Shown: positions 1 through 8,940 of the stretch, piece after piece
Layout: each line of letters starts with the position of its first letter
Position numbering within the stretch: the first letter of the stretch is position 1
DNA from: Alphaproteobacteria bacterium
GTDB taxonomy: Bacteria > Pseudomonadota > Gammaproteobacteria > Burkholderiales > Burkholderiaceae_C
DNA length: 64,000 nt
NCBI GenBank assembly: GCA_030054175.1
Contig: JASGCM010000011.1
Span: 1 to 64,000, forward strand
Direction: 5' to 3'
Made by a program: the position numbers and the translations under genes
The notes under the pieces: generated by a model
The model's database searches: none
Told to the model about the DNA's origin: nothing
Seen by the model: the letters and a program-made list of their open reading frames with translations, nothing else

Positions 1-1
1 G

Positions 2-340
2 TGGCTCAATATTCAACGTGAACACTGGCTCAGTTTGGCTGATGAATCAACAGTCAAGACGTTTCGACAACAGATGGAGTCCTACCGAAAATTCAAACCT
101 GAGCAACGCAAGGAAATCCTGCAACGACTGCTCACCACAGTCGATGTCCACCTAGTGGACAATCAGACCCATTGGTTGGAGATTAATTTCAAGGTGCCGT
201 TGATCGGTGACTCTTTGGTCTATGCGGACCAAGCCAAAAAGACCCTTGGTTACAGCCTCAAAGAAGGCGTGACAGCCCTTATGGTGGAGCAGGTCTCCCG
301 CCCTTATGGCAAAAAAAAACCATCCACGACAATGGCTTAG
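2..340 (+). CDS. Recombinase-like protein, C-terminal part only (cut by window edge)
   Basis: The reading frame is open to the left edge, so only the last 112 or so residues are visible. A TTG at 35 could be taken as a start, but it has no ribosome binding site and the frame continues upstream of it. The pattern of a charged helix, then a phrase like HWLEINFKVPLIGD, then a basic tail resembles the C-terminal region of large serine recombinases. That is recognition by eye, not a domain match, and the catalytic N-terminal domain lies outside the window. It faces glmU tail to tail with 112 bases between, so the left edge of the window may be the end of an integrated element. It could also be an unrelated hypothetical protein. 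Confidence 0.45.
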   Translation, partial: WLNIQREHWLSLADESTVKTFRQQMESYRKFKPEQRKEILQRLLTTVDVHLVDNQTHWLEINFKVPLIGDSLVYADQAKKTLGYSLKEGVTALMVEQVSRPYGKKKPSTTMA

Positions 341-452
341 AGAAAGGTAAAAACGACTTTAGTCTGCCACGGTGGAGTGAGCCTGTAGGGTCCCTGCTGC
401 GCAGAGTCCCGGCAGTGAGCGCACCCAAGCTCTCATTGCGAGCATTCTGAAC

Positions 453-1847
453 TCAGGATGTTTTCTTGGTTGGGCGCTTCCAGTTGGCCACGCTGATTTG
501 CTTGCCGCGTGCCACCGTCAGCGCTTCGGCCGGGGTGTCTTTGGTGATGGTCGAACCACCCCCGATGGTGCCACCCGCCCCCAGGCGCACCGGCGCCACG
601 ATGACGCAATTGCTGCCCACATGCACGCGGTCCTCGATGACCGTGGTGTGCTTGTTGGCGCCGTCGTAATTGGCGGTGATGCTGCCCGCGCCATAATTGA
701 CGTTGCGGCCCATTTCGGTATCCCCGACATAAGCCAGATGGTTGGCTTTCGACCCAGCCCCCATGCGCGAGTTTTTCACTTCAACAAAATTGCCGATGTG
801 CACCTCGGCACCCAAGTCACTGCCCGGCCGCAAACGGGCATAGGGCCCGATGCGCGCGCCCGGGCCCACCCGCACGCCCAGCGCCTCGCCATCGATGTGG
901 GTGTAGGGCAGGATCTGCGCACCGGCTCCGATCTCACAATTCGACAACACGCAGTGGGCGCCGATGCTGACGCCATCGCCCAGCACCACTCGGCCTTCGA
1001 TGATGGCGTTGATGTCAATCTGCACGTCGCTGCCGCATTGGACTTCGCCGCGCAAATCGAAACGTGCCGGATCGATCAACCGCACCCCTTGCTCCATCAG
1101 GCGTTCGGCCTGACGTCGTTGGTAAATTCGCTCGAGTTCCGCCAGTTGGGCCGGGCTGTTTAAGCCCGCCACTTCGGTCAGGTCGTCCGACGGGGTGGCC
1201 TGCACGCTCACGCCTTCGGCGACGGCGTGCTTGACCACATCGGTCAAATAGTATTCGGTCTGGGCGTTGCTGTTGTCCAATCTGGCCAGCCAGCCCCGAA
1301 GCAGCGCAGCAGGTGCAGCCATGATCCCGCTGTAGACCTCGGTGATGGCGGATTGCTCGGGCGTGGCGTCTTTTTGTTCAACGATGGCGCACACCTGCCC
1401 GCCGGCATCTCGCACCACCCGGCCATACCCGGCAGGATCCGGCGGCACGACGGTCAACAGCGCCAGTTGCCGGCCCGCACAAGACTGCACCAGTTGCGCC
1501 AGCGTGTCTGCGCGGATCAGTGGCACATCACCCGACAGCACCACCACTACCCCGTCGTCGGGCAGCAGCGGCATGGCCTGCATCACCGCATGGCCGGTGC
1601 CCAGCTGCGGTTCTTGGCGGACGAAACTCAGTTCTTGACCGGGGTTGGCTTGTTTCAGCGCCTGCTCGACCTGCTCGGCCCCGTGACCAATGACAAACAC
1701 CCGGTGCCGTGCCCCCAGCTGGGCGGCAGTCAGCGCCACATGCTGAACCATGGCCCTGCCCGCCAAAGGATGAAGCACTTTGGGCATACTGCTCTTCATG
1801 CGGGTGCCTTTACCCGCCGCCATCACCACCACATCGATTGCCGTCAT
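453..1847 (-). CDS. glmU: Bifunctional UDP-N-acetylglucosamine pyrophosphorylase / glucosamine-1-phosphate N-acetyltransferase
   Basis: Cytoplasmic enzyme making UDP-GlcNAc for peptidoglycan and lipopolysaccharide. It acetylates glucosamine-1-phosphate and then couples it to UTP. The N-terminal nucleotidyltransferase signature is clear (AAGKGTRM at residues 10-17, followed by MPKVLHP). The second half carries hexapeptide-repeat sequence of a left-handed beta helix, with the conserved acetyltransferase stretch around VEVKNS, NHLAYVGD and NYGAGSITANYDG. Length of 464 residues is normal for GlmU. The ATG start sits head to head with the lipoprotein gene on the other strand. No partner such as glmS is adjacent. 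Identification is secure. Confidence 0.97.
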   Translation of the reverse strand: MTAIDVVVMAAGKGTRMKSSMPKVLHPLAGRAMVQHVALTAAQLGARHRVFVIGHGAEQVEQALKQANPGQELSFVRQEPQLGTGHAVMQAMPLLPDDGVVVVLSGDVPLIRADTLAQLVQSCAGRQLALLTVVPPDPAGYGRVVRDAGGQVCAIVEQKDATPEQSAITEVYSGIMAAPAALLRGWLARLDNSNAQTEYYLTDVVKHAVAEGVSVQATPSDDLTEVAGLNSPAQLAELERIYQRRQAERLMEQGVRLIDPARFDLRGEVQCGSDVQIDINAIIEGRVVLGDGVSIGAHCVLSNCEIGAGAQILPYTHIDGEALGVRVGPGARIGPYARLRPGSDLGAEVHIGNFVEVKNSRMGAGSKANHLAYVGDTEMGRNVNYGAGSITANYDGANKHTTVIEDRVHVGSNCVIVAPVRLGAGGTIGGGSTITKDTPAEALTVARGKQISVANWKRPTKKTS

Positions 1848-1887
1848 GGTTCACATACCTCTCAGTCCTGCCATTATCCGCCAGCCC

Positions 1888-2766
1888 ATGGGCCGAGGTT
1901 GGCGCGCTTGGCTGAATCGGCTGGTCTTGGGTTTGACTTTGCTGGGCCTGGGGGGCTGCAGCCTGATCGAGACCGGCTACAACCAAAGCCCCATGCTATT
2001 GCAATGGTGGCTGGATCGGCAGTTCGATCTGGATCATGAGCAAGAGCAGGCCCTGCGCGCCGAGTTGCGAGGCTTGCAGGCCTGGCATCGGCAAAACCAG
2101 CTGCCGCTGGTCAGCCGCTCGGTGTTGGGCCTGATCGAGTGGACCGGCATCGACCTGAGTTCATCGCAATCCTGCGCCTTTCAGGCCGAGGTATTGCAAA
2201 GCCTGCAGGTCTTGGGTCTACAAGCCAGCACCCGCTTGGCGCGCCCGGCCCTGAGCTTGCGCGCAGAACAAATCGTCCACCTGCGTCGGCACTTTGAAGA
2301 AGATAACGTCAAGTGGCGCGAAGAGTGGCTGGAGGGCAGCGACGAAGACCGGCTCCAGCGCCGCTATAAGCGGGCGCTGGAACGCATCGAGGACTATTAC
2401 GGCCGCTTGGACAAAGATCAAAAGCAGTTGCTGCGCCAAACCCTAAGCGAGTCACCCTACCATCCGCCCACCGCTTGGGCCGAGCGCCAGCGGCGCCAGC
2501 GTGATGTGGCCGACACGCTCGATCGCCTGAGGCAAAGCCAAGCCGGGGTTGAGCAGTCCCAGCAAGCCCTGGCCGATTTGGTCGCCCGCATGCTGAACCC
2601 GCCGGTCGAAGCACATCGGCAACACGTGAGCCGAAACACCGATTTCATTTGTGCCGCCACCGCCCGCATGCACAACGCCATGCGCGCCGATCAACGCGAT
2701 CGCGCCCGCGCCAAGCTGGTTCAACAACAACAGGCGCTCGCGCGCCTGGTCGCTTCCTCCAACTGA
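1888..2766 (+). CDS. Predicted outer-membrane-type lipoprotein of the DUF6279 kind
   Basis: I chose the ATG at 1888 because it begins a clean lipoprotein signal: basic N-region, hydrophobic stretch LVLGLTLLGL and lipobox LGGC with the modified Cys at residue 24. The frame is open further upstream, but that part overlaps the glmU start and has no signal character. The mature protein is a mostly helical, Arg/Gln-rich domain of about 268 residues (for example DRQFDLDHEQEQALRAEL), matching the general look of DUF6279 lipoproteins. No enzymatic motif is visible and the function is unknown. It is transcribed divergently from glmU and converges on the metallo-beta-lactamase-fold gene with a gap of 7 bases. 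Confidence 0.75.
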   Translation: MGRGWRAWLNRLVLGLTLLGLGGCSLIETGYNQSPMLLQWWLDRQFDLDHEQEQALRAELRGLQAWHRQNQLPLVSRSVLGLIEWTGIDLSSSQSCAFQAEVLQSLQVLGLQASTRLARPALSLRAEQIVHLRRHFEEDNVKWREEWLEGSDEDRLQRRYKRALERIEDYYGRLDKDQKQLLRQTLSESPYHPPTAWAERQRRQRDVADTLDRLRQSQAGVEQSQQALADLVARMLNPPVEAHRQHVSRNTDFICAATARMHNAMRADQRDRARAKLVQQQQALARLVASSN

Positions 2767-2773
2767 CGGCGGT

Positions 2774-3787
2774 TCAGGCCTGCAACGAGACCCACATCTC
2801 CTGATCGCGTTCGGCGGTCCAGATGCGCGGGTTCTTGATGCCCGACGCCTCGTCAAAAGCTCGGCTGACATCGAAGGGCAGGCAGTGCTCGTAAATGAAC
2901 ACATGGCCAAACACCGGATCCATTTTTTCGCGGGTCAGCGACATGGCTCCTTTCAGATCGAGCTTTTGCGCCACCGCCTCTTGGGCGCACTGGTACAGCA
3001 TCTGCACCCACTGGCGGGTGTAGTCGAGCGAACGGTTGACTTGGGCATTGCCTTTCATGGCCACGCCACGTCCGGGCACGATGGCTTCGGCGTTCAATGC
3101 ACGCAGCGCCTCTAGAGTGGCCGGCCACTCTAGCAGGTGCGCGTCACCGGTGTAGACACCGGCCTCATATTCCACCAAATCGCCGCTGAACAAGACCTTT
3201 TCGGCTTCCACCCAGGCGACGGTGTCGCCCCGGGTGTGACCCGGGCCGGGGTGCCAAATTTCAACCCACACGCCGCCCAAATCCAGGCGGATGCTGCCTT
3301 GACGGCCGGGTTGGCCATCACCCACCACCAAGGTCGGCCAAGTCAAACCTGGCACCTCTTCAGCACCTTGAAACAGACGCGGGAAGCGCTCCATCTCACT
3401 CTTCATGTCCTGCGCGCCACGCTCGTGGATCAAATCCAGCGTGCCCTTGCTGGCGATGATTTCGGTCGCACCCTCGGCCTTGTAAGCGCTGGCACCCAAA
3501 ACGCGCACGGCATGGTAATGGGTCAGCAACACATATTTGATGGGCTTGTCACTGACGGTGCGAATCTTGGCGATCAAGTCACGTGCCAGGGCCGGGGTGG
3601 CGGTGGCATCGCTGACTAAAATGGCGTTCTCACCAATGATCACGCCCGAATTGGGATCGCCTTCGGCGGTGTAGGCCCAACAGTGGGCGCTGAGTTGCTC
3701 GAAGGTGATTTTTTTCTGGGCCAGGTCGGCCTGGCTGGCAAAAGCTTTGGACATCTTGTCTCCGTCAAGGGTGAGGGTTGCTTTCAT
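2774..3787 (-). CDS. Metallo-beta-lactamase-fold protein with degenerate metal motif
   Basis: The fold is suggested by the order of motifs: LLTHYHAVRVLGASA near residue 92, HPGPGHTRGDTVAWV near residue 181, and FSGDLVEYEAG. In active family members the first motif reads HxHxDH. Here it is H-Y-H-A-V-R, so the Asp and third His are replaced, although the later His and Asp are kept. The late GxxH-type position reads VPGRGVAMKG. The protein may therefore bind a single metal, or be a specialised or non-hydrolytic member. Start could be at 3787 or at the internal ATG at 3754, which begins MSKAFASQ. It lies 5 bases downstream of the transglycosylase gene on the same strand and may be co-transcribed with it. 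Substrate unknown. Confidence 0.75.
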   Translation of the reverse strand: MKATLTLDGDKMSKAFASQADLAQKKITFEQLSAHCWAYTAEGDPNSGVIIGENAILVSDATATPALARDLIAKIRTVSDKPIKYVLLTHYHAVRVLGASAYKAEGATEIIASKGTLDLIHERGAQDMKSEMERFPRLFQGAEEVPGLTWPTLVVGDGQPGRQGSIRLDLGGVWVEIWHPGPGHTRGDTVAWVEAEKVLFSGDLVEYEAGVYTGDAHLLEWPATLEALRALNAEAIVPGRGVAMKGNAQVNRSLDYTRQWVQMLYQCAQEAVAQKLDLKGAMSLTREKMDPVFGHVFIYEHCLPFDVSRAFDEASGIKNPRIWTAERDQEMWVSLQA

Positions 3788-3792
3788 TCTAC

Positions 3793-5811
3793 TCAGGGGA
3801 TGTCGGCGTTGTCAGCCGCGCCCATGGGTTTGGGTCCCACCCGACCCAGGCGGGCTTTCAGCGACTGTGGTTGGCCAGAGATGACAGCGGCGTACATCGT
3901 GGTGTTCGAGAGCACCTTCTTCACATAGTCGCGGGTTTCATGAAAGGGTACGTTTTCAGCCCAGATCGCCGCCTCCAGATCAGGGCCCTGACGCCAACGG
4001 CGCGAACGGCTGGGACCGGCGTTATAAGCGGCCGCCGCCAACGGCATCGAGCCGTCAAAATTGTCGAGCACCAATTTCAAATAACCGGTCCCGATGGCGA
4101 TATTGACATCGCGCTGGTTGATCTGTTCCGGGCGGAACGAGTCGAGGCCGATTTTTTTCGCCGTCCATTTGGCGGTCGCAGGCATCACCTGCATCAAACC
4201 GGCCGCTCCCACATGCGAACGCGCATCCATGATGAATCGGCTTTCCTGACGGATCAGACCGTAAACATAGGCCGGATCCAAGGCGATCTCGCGACTGCGC
4301 TGAATGACGGCGTCGCGGTACGGCATGGGGAATGACTGCTCGACATCGGTGATCTCGCGCATGCGGTCGCTGGTGTTGATGCAGCGATCCCAAACCTGTT
4401 TTTCGCAGGCCACGGCAGCGGTGGCCAGCAACTCGCGGTCGCTCATGCGACCCAATTGACCCTGGGCATTGACCAGATGTGCACCGTAATTCCATTCGCG
4501 AACGCCGTCGGGGCGCAGGCCAATCGAGATCGCATACAGCGCCCGCTTCAGGCTTGGGTTTTGCCGGGCCTGGGCCAGCTCGGCCTCGGTCAGCGGTTCA
4601 GGACGCGACGGGGCGCTGATTTTTCGCCCCAACTCTTCCATGGCCAATTGCTCGTAAAAACCACGCGTGCTGGCAATGCCTTCCAGCGCTGCAATGGCCG
4701 ACTGGTGCGCCGCACTGCCCACCGAATGCTGCGCCAACTCGGCGCGCGCCAGCCAATAGACCCAAGTGGAATCGCTTCGGGCCTGCGTCGGCATGGCGCG
4801 AATGGCCGCCTCGACTTGAGCCCAAGCGGGGGTGGCGCCGGCACGCAGGGCGGCGCGCGCCATCCAGCCCAGCATGTCCTCGCTCAGGTCACTGAGGTGG
4901 CCAACCTTTTTGTAATGGTCCAACGCGTCGTCATCGAGTCGCATGGCAGCCTGCTTGCCCAACAAGCCCCAGACCCAGTGTCTTTGCTCGGCGCTGAGCG
5001 CAGGCTGCCAGATGGTGCGCAACAATTTATCGGCCATGCCGGGATCGGTCATGGCCAAGCGCACCAACGCCAAGACCGCCATCTCGGCGGGGGCCTTGCG
5101 CGGATTGGCGGCGAACTGCCCCAACCAACGGCCGGGTCGACTCCAAATTTCGTTCAAGGCCTGGGCCGACTTGGGCTGGACGATCTCAACCGCCTGTCGG
5201 GTGGGCTTTTGTCGGCCCGCCTCAGCCGCCAATCGGGCTTTGCGCCAGACCTGCGCCGGGCTCAGTTTGCGGGCCTCGAACAAACGATCAGCAGCCAGGG
5301 CGCAACCCTCGTCACCCTCTCGCTGAGTCACCCACAAGCGGTAGGTTTCGTCGCTGAGTTCGGACCGGGCCTTGGGGCCCTGTCGCAAAAACTCGACCAG
5401 ATTCATGTAGCACTGCACTTCACGGTCGTCGCGCATGCGGTAATGGATGTGCTCTTCGGCCAAGGTGGTCCAGTCGCGCCGATTGCCCAGCAACAGCAAC
5501 CAGTCGTTGCGCAATCGGTCTTCCTGATAGGTGTTCTGGTAGCGACTCAGGAATTGCCGCACCTCGGCCTCGGAAGCGGTCGCCAGACGGGCACGCAACT
5601 CCCAGTAAGCCGCCCAGGGCTCCAACACATGACCGCGCATTTGTGGCAACAGTTGGCTGAGTTTTTTCGAGTCACCGCGCTTGAAAGCGCTGGCCATGTC
5701 CAAAATCACCGCGTCGGCGGCCACATTCGATGTCGCCGGTTCGGCACGCGTTGTTCCACTCAGGGCCAGAAACACCCCACACAATCCCAGGGTCAGAGAA
5801 ATTTTCAGCAC
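3793..5811 (-). CDS. slt: Soluble lytic murein transglycosylase
   Basis: Periplasmic enzyme that cleaves the MurNAc-GlcNAc bond of peptidoglycan to form 1,6-anhydro ends. A signal peptide is visible (LKISLTLGLCGVFLALSG). A long helical superstructure domain follows, then a C-terminal goose-type lysozyme domain with the classic QESRF motif (catalytic Glu at residue 523), AAGLMQVMPATA, and AYNAGPSR. The first codon is GTG, with no nearby ATG in frame. Length of 672 residues is typical for Slt70-like proteins. It is divergent from the 5-formyl-THF cyclo-ligase gene. The family call is secure; the exact paralogue symbol is less so. Confidence 0.9.
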   Translation of the reverse strand: MLKISLTLGLCGVFLALSGTTRAEPATSNVAADAVILDMASAFKRGDSKKLSQLLPQMRGHVLEPWAAYWELRARLATASEAEVRQFLSRYQNTYQEDRLRNDWLLLLGNRRDWTTLAEEHIHYRMRDDREVQCYMNLVEFLRQGPKARSELSDETYRLWVTQREGDEGCALAADRLFEARKLSPAQVWRKARLAAEAGRQKPTRQAVEIVQPKSAQALNEIWSRPGRWLGQFAANPRKAPAEMAVLALVRLAMTDPGMADKLLRTIWQPALSAEQRHWVWGLLGKQAAMRLDDDALDHYKKVGHLSDLSEDMLGWMARAALRAGATPAWAQVEAAIRAMPTQARSDSTWVYWLARAELAQHSVGSAAHQSAIAALEGIASTRGFYEQLAMEELGRKISAPSRPEPLTEAELAQARQNPSLKRALYAISIGLRPDGVREWNYGAHLVNAQGQLGRMSDRELLATAAVACEKQVWDRCINTSDRMREITDVEQSFPMPYRDAVIQRSREIALDPAYVYGLIRQESRFIMDARSHVGAAGLMQVMPATAKWTAKKIGLDSFRPEQINQRDVNIAIGTGYLKLVLDNFDGSMPLAAAAYNAGPSRSRRWRQGPDLEAAIWAENVPFHETRDYVKKVLSNTTMYAAVISGQPQSLKARLGRVGPKPMGAADNADIP

Positions 5812-5898
5812 GGCTCCACAATCCAGTCACGTCAGATGCCCCGATTATCATGTGGGAAACGACAACCCTGAGCCCTTTGCTGGCACTTGAGGCAGACC

Positions 5899-6471
5899 AT
5901 GTCCAAATCGATCGACCGCCAACGCCTGATTCAAGAGCGCCTGTCCATGCCCGACCGGCTGGAGAAGGCCGAACAATTGCAACAAGTCATGCGGATTTGG
6001 CTGATCGGTCGCCCCGACACCGTGATTGGGGCCTATTGGCCCATCAAAGGTGAGTTCGACCCTTTGCCAGCGCTGCACCGCTGGAAGGAAGACGGCGAAT
6101 TGCTTGAACAGCCCCTGCGCCGTCGCATCGGATTGCCGGTGGTCAACCGTGAACACAAAACCCTGACCTTCCATGTGTGGTACCCCGGTTGCCCCATGGA
6201 AGAGGACGCCTACAACATCCCCAAGCCCAAGGACACCGACCTGGTGGTGCCCTCCCTGCTGTTCGTGCCTTGCCTGGGCTACGGGCCGGGCGGCTACCGA
6301 CTGGGCTACGGCGGCGGCTTTTACGACCGAACCCTGGCCAGCCTGCAACCCAAGCCTTTCACCGTGGGCCTGGGCTTTGGTCAGGGCTTTGTGTCCGATT
6401 TCGAACCCGAAGCCCACGATGTGCCGCTGGATGCCATCTTGAACGAATACGGCACCGTCTGGCCGGTCTGA
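5899..6471 (+). CDS. 5-formyltetrahydrofolate cyclo-ligase
   Basis: Converts 5-formyl-THF to 5,10-methenyl-THF using ATP, returning stored folate to the one-carbon pool. The C-terminal signature GYGPGGYRLGYGGGFYDRTL is the family fingerprint, and IGAYWPIKGEFDP matches the substrate region. I prefer the ATG at 5899 (MSKSIDRQ) over a TTG 12 bases upstream. That gives 190 residues, normal for the family. It is followed after 3 bases by a TetR-type regulator, suggesting co-transcription, though a functional link is not obvious. Upstream it is divergent from slt. Confidence 0.92.
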   Translation: MSKSIDRQRLIQERLSMPDRLEKAEQLQQVMRIWLIGRPDTVIGAYWPIKGEFDPLPALHRWKEDGELLEQPLRRRIGLPVVNREHKTLTFHVWYPGCPMEEDAYNIPKPKDTDLVVPSLLFVPCLGYGPGGYRLGYGGGFYDRTLASLQPKPFTVGLGFGQGFVSDFEPEAHDVPLDAILNEYGTVWPV

Positions 6472-6474
6472 GCC

Positions 6475-7071
6475 ATGGCGCGCCCCAAATCAGCCAGCCA
6501 CGACCTCAAGCGCGAGGCCATCCTCGATCTGGCCGCGCATTGCTTTGCCCAGCGCTCTTACCACGCGGCCAGCATGAACGACATTGCCGAGGCCGGTGGA
6601 ACCTCGAAAGCGCGGCTCTACCATTACTACGAAGGCAAAGAGGCGATCCTGTTCGACTTGCTCGACCGCTACACCCAGCGCCTGCTGGCCATCGTGGGGG
6701 AAACCGAAGCCGCCGCCCAGCGTCAACACCTGAACGAGCGCGCCGCGCTGCACGAACTGATCCGCCGTTTCCTGGCCGAGTACCAAACCTCGGCCACGCG
6801 CCATGCGGCGTTGCTGCACGATGTGCCTTTTTTAGGGCCAGAGCAGCGCGACATCATCTTGTCACGCCAGCGTGACGTGGTGTCGGCCTTCACGCGCTTT
6901 TTGCACCGCGCCTTCCCCGAGCGGATGGCGCAAAGCAACGCCACCGCCATGACCATGATGGTGCTGGGCATGATCAACTGGACTTTCACCTGGTTGCGCC
7001 CCGATGGACCGCTGACCTACGCCGATTTCGCCGAAGAAGTCATCCGCACCCTCGAACGCGGACTGTCCTGA
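6475..7071 (+). CDS. TetR/AcrR family transcriptional regulator, possibly PaaR-like
   Basis: 198 residues with an N-terminal TetR helix-turn-helix: SMNDIAEAGGTSKARLYHYYEGKEAILFDLLDRY (shown in pieces: SMNDIAEAGG, TSKARLYHYY, EGKEAILFDL). The C-terminal ligand domain is undefined. This style of DNA-binding region resembles the TetR regulators assigned to phenylacetate catabolism in Burkholderiales. A TetR-type dyad lies ahead of paaA about 15 kb away, so control of the paa operon is a reasonable guess but not demonstrated. The gene starts 3 bases after the cyclo-ligase stop. Its tail converges on the ABC exporter gene with a gap of 7 bases. Confidence 0.85.
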   Translation: MARPKSASHDLKREAILDLAAHCFAQRSYHAASMNDIAEAGGTSKARLYHYYEGKEAILFDLLDRYTQRLLAIVGETEAAAQRQHLNERAALHELIRRFLAEYQTSATRHAALLHDVPFLGPEQRDIILSRQRDVVSAFTRFLHRAFPERMAQSNATAMTMMVLGMINWTFTWLRPDGPLTYADFAEEVIRTLERGLS

Positions 7072-7078
7072 GGCCGAC

Positions 7079-8884
7079 TCACTCCTGCAACGACCACATC
7101 TGTGCATAGCGCCCACCGCGGCGCAGCAAATCATCGTGGCGGCCACGCTCGACCACGACCCCCTCATCGAGGACCAAAATTTCATCGGCATGGACCACGG
7201 TGGACAACCGGTGCGCAATCACCAGCGTGGTGCGATCGCGCGCCACTTCCTCCAACTCGGCCTGGATGGCGCGCTCATTGGCGGTATCCAAAGCCGAGGT
7301 GGCCTCGTCCAGAATCAAAATCGGTGGGTTTTTCAGCAAGGTGCGGGCAATCGCCACCCGCTGCTTTTCTCCACCCGACAATTTCAGCCCGCGCTCACCC
7401 ACCGGGGTCTGCAAGCCCTGCGGAGCCAATGCCACGAAAGCATCCAGCCGCGCCGCGCGCACCACCTCGGCGATTTCGGCTTCGCTGGCACCCGTGCGCC
7501 CATAGGCAATGTTGTAGGTCAGGGTGTCGTTGAACAGCACTGTGTCTTGCGGCACGATGCCTATTGATCGGCGCACACTGTCTTGCTGCACTTGGCGGAT
7601 GTCCTGACCGGCGATCAGTACTGCGCCCTGCTGCACATCGTAAAAGCGATACAACAAGCGCCCCAGGGTCGATTTACCAGCCCCCGAGGGGCCCACCACC
7701 GCCAGGGTGCGACCGGCCGGAATTTGGAAGCTCAGACCCTTCAGAATCGGGCGTCGCGGATCGTAGCCAAACACCACGTCGCGGAACTCGACCGAAGGCG
7801 GCCCCTTCAGATTCAGGGCCGGCGCTTTCGGCACATCGGCAACTTCTCGCTCTTTCTCCAGCAGATTGAACATGCGATCCAGGTCGGTCAGGCTTTGCTT
7901 GATCTCGCGGTACAGCACCCCCAGAAAGTTCAACGGGATGTACAACTGGATCATGAAGGCGTTGATCATCACCAAATCGCCCAGCGTCATTCGGCCATCG
8001 ATCACCCCTTGGGTGGCGCGCCAGAGCATGGCCACCAAAGCCACACTGATGATCAGCTGCTGCCCGGTGTTGAGCAAACTCAGCGAGGTTTGCGACTTCA
8101 GCCGCGCGCGGCGCAGGCGGTCCAGACTCTCGTCGTAACGGCGCGATTCGAAAGGCTCATTGTTGAAGTACTTGACCGTCTCGTAATTCAGCAGCGAATC
8201 GATCGCACGGGTGTGGGCTGCCGAATCGAATTCATTGGCCTGGCGTCTGAAGTGGGTGCGCCATTCGGTGACGGTCACTGTGAAAACAATGTACAAGACC
8301 AATGCGACCAAGGTGATCGCAGCAAAACCCAAATCGAACTTGAGCGACAAAATCACCAGCACCAGCGCCATCTCAATCAGGGTGGGCACCACGCTGTACA
8401 AGGAATACGAAATCAAAGATTCCAGACCCCGCACACCACGCTCGATGTCGCGCGTCATCCCGCCGGTCTGGCGATCGAGGTGAAAGCGCAAACTCAGACC
8501 ATGCAAGTGCTGGAAGGTTTCGAGCGCGATGCGCCGCGACGCCCCCTGGGTCGCTTCGGCGAAGACCAATTCGCGCAATTCGGTGAACATCGACACGCCA
8601 AATCGCAACAGGCCATAGCCCAGCAACAAGGTCACTGGCACCAGCAGCACCGCCACCGGGCTGCCGGGCTGCGGCGCCATGGCGTCAACCAACTCTTTGA
8701 GCACCATGGGCACGCCCACATTGGCCAGTTTGGCTGCGACCATGAAGGCCAGGGCCACCGCCACGCGCCATTTGTAAGCCCACAAATAGGGCAACAGCCG
8801 GGCCAGAATTTCTGAATCCTTGCGGGTGCGGGGGGCTTGGGGGCCCGGGGCGCCGTGTGCGCCTGCGGTGATGGCGGGTCTCAT
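7079..8884 (-). CDS. ABC exporter, permease fused to ATPase (ATM1/HMT1-like)
   Basis: One polypeptide with six predicted membrane helices in the first 340 residues and an ATPase domain after them. The ATPase shows Walker A GPSGAGKST, signature LSGGEKQRVAIART, Walker B ILILDEATSALD and the switch His in VIAHRLST. The order TMD-NBD and the length of 601 residues fit homodimeric half-transporters of the ABCB7/ATM1 group, whose relatives export glutathione-linked or heavy-metal-linked compounds. The substrate cannot be told from sequence. It is divergent from the thioesterase gene at 8941 and convergent with the TetR gene. Confidence 0.9.
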   Translation of the reverse strand: MRPAITAGAHGAPGPQAPRTRKDSEILARLLPYLWAYKWRVAVALAFMVAAKLANVGVPMVLKELVDAMAPQPGSPVAVLLVPVTLLLGYGLLRFGVSMFTELRELVFAEATQGASRRIALETFQHLHGLSLRFHLDRQTGGMTRDIERGVRGLESLISYSLYSVVPTLIEMALVLVILSLKFDLGFAAITLVALVLYIVFTVTVTEWRTHFRRQANEFDSAAHTRAIDSLLNYETVKYFNNEPFESRRYDESLDRLRRARLKSQTSLSLLNTGQQLIISVALVAMLWRATQGVIDGRMTLGDLVMINAFMIQLYIPLNFLGVLYREIKQSLTDLDRMFNLLEKEREVADVPKAPALNLKGPPSVEFRDVVFGYDPRRPILKGLSFQIPAGRTLAVVGPSGAGKSTLGRLLYRFYDVQQGAVLIAGQDIRQVQQDSVRRSIGIVPQDTVLFNDTLTYNIAYGRTGASEAEIAEVVRAARLDAFVALAPQGLQTPVGERGLKLSGGEKQRVAIARTLLKNPPILILDEATSALDTANERAIQAELEEVARDRTTLVIAHRLSTVVHADEILVLDEGVVVERGRHDDLLRRGGRYAQMWSLQE

Positions 8885-8940
8885 GGGTGAAAATGGGGGT
8901 TGATCCGCCCAGTGGCGGACATGAATGGAGTCATTGTCCC

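Noticed and set aside
4456-5871. 471-codon plus-strand frame opposite the lytic transglycosylase
   Set aside because: Entirely antisense to slt, with no motif; codon bias of slt keeps the opposite frame free of stops.
7583-8815. 410-codon plus-strand frame opposite the ABC exporter
   Set aside because: Low-complexity Gln/His-rich translation of the antisense of a clear ABC transporter.
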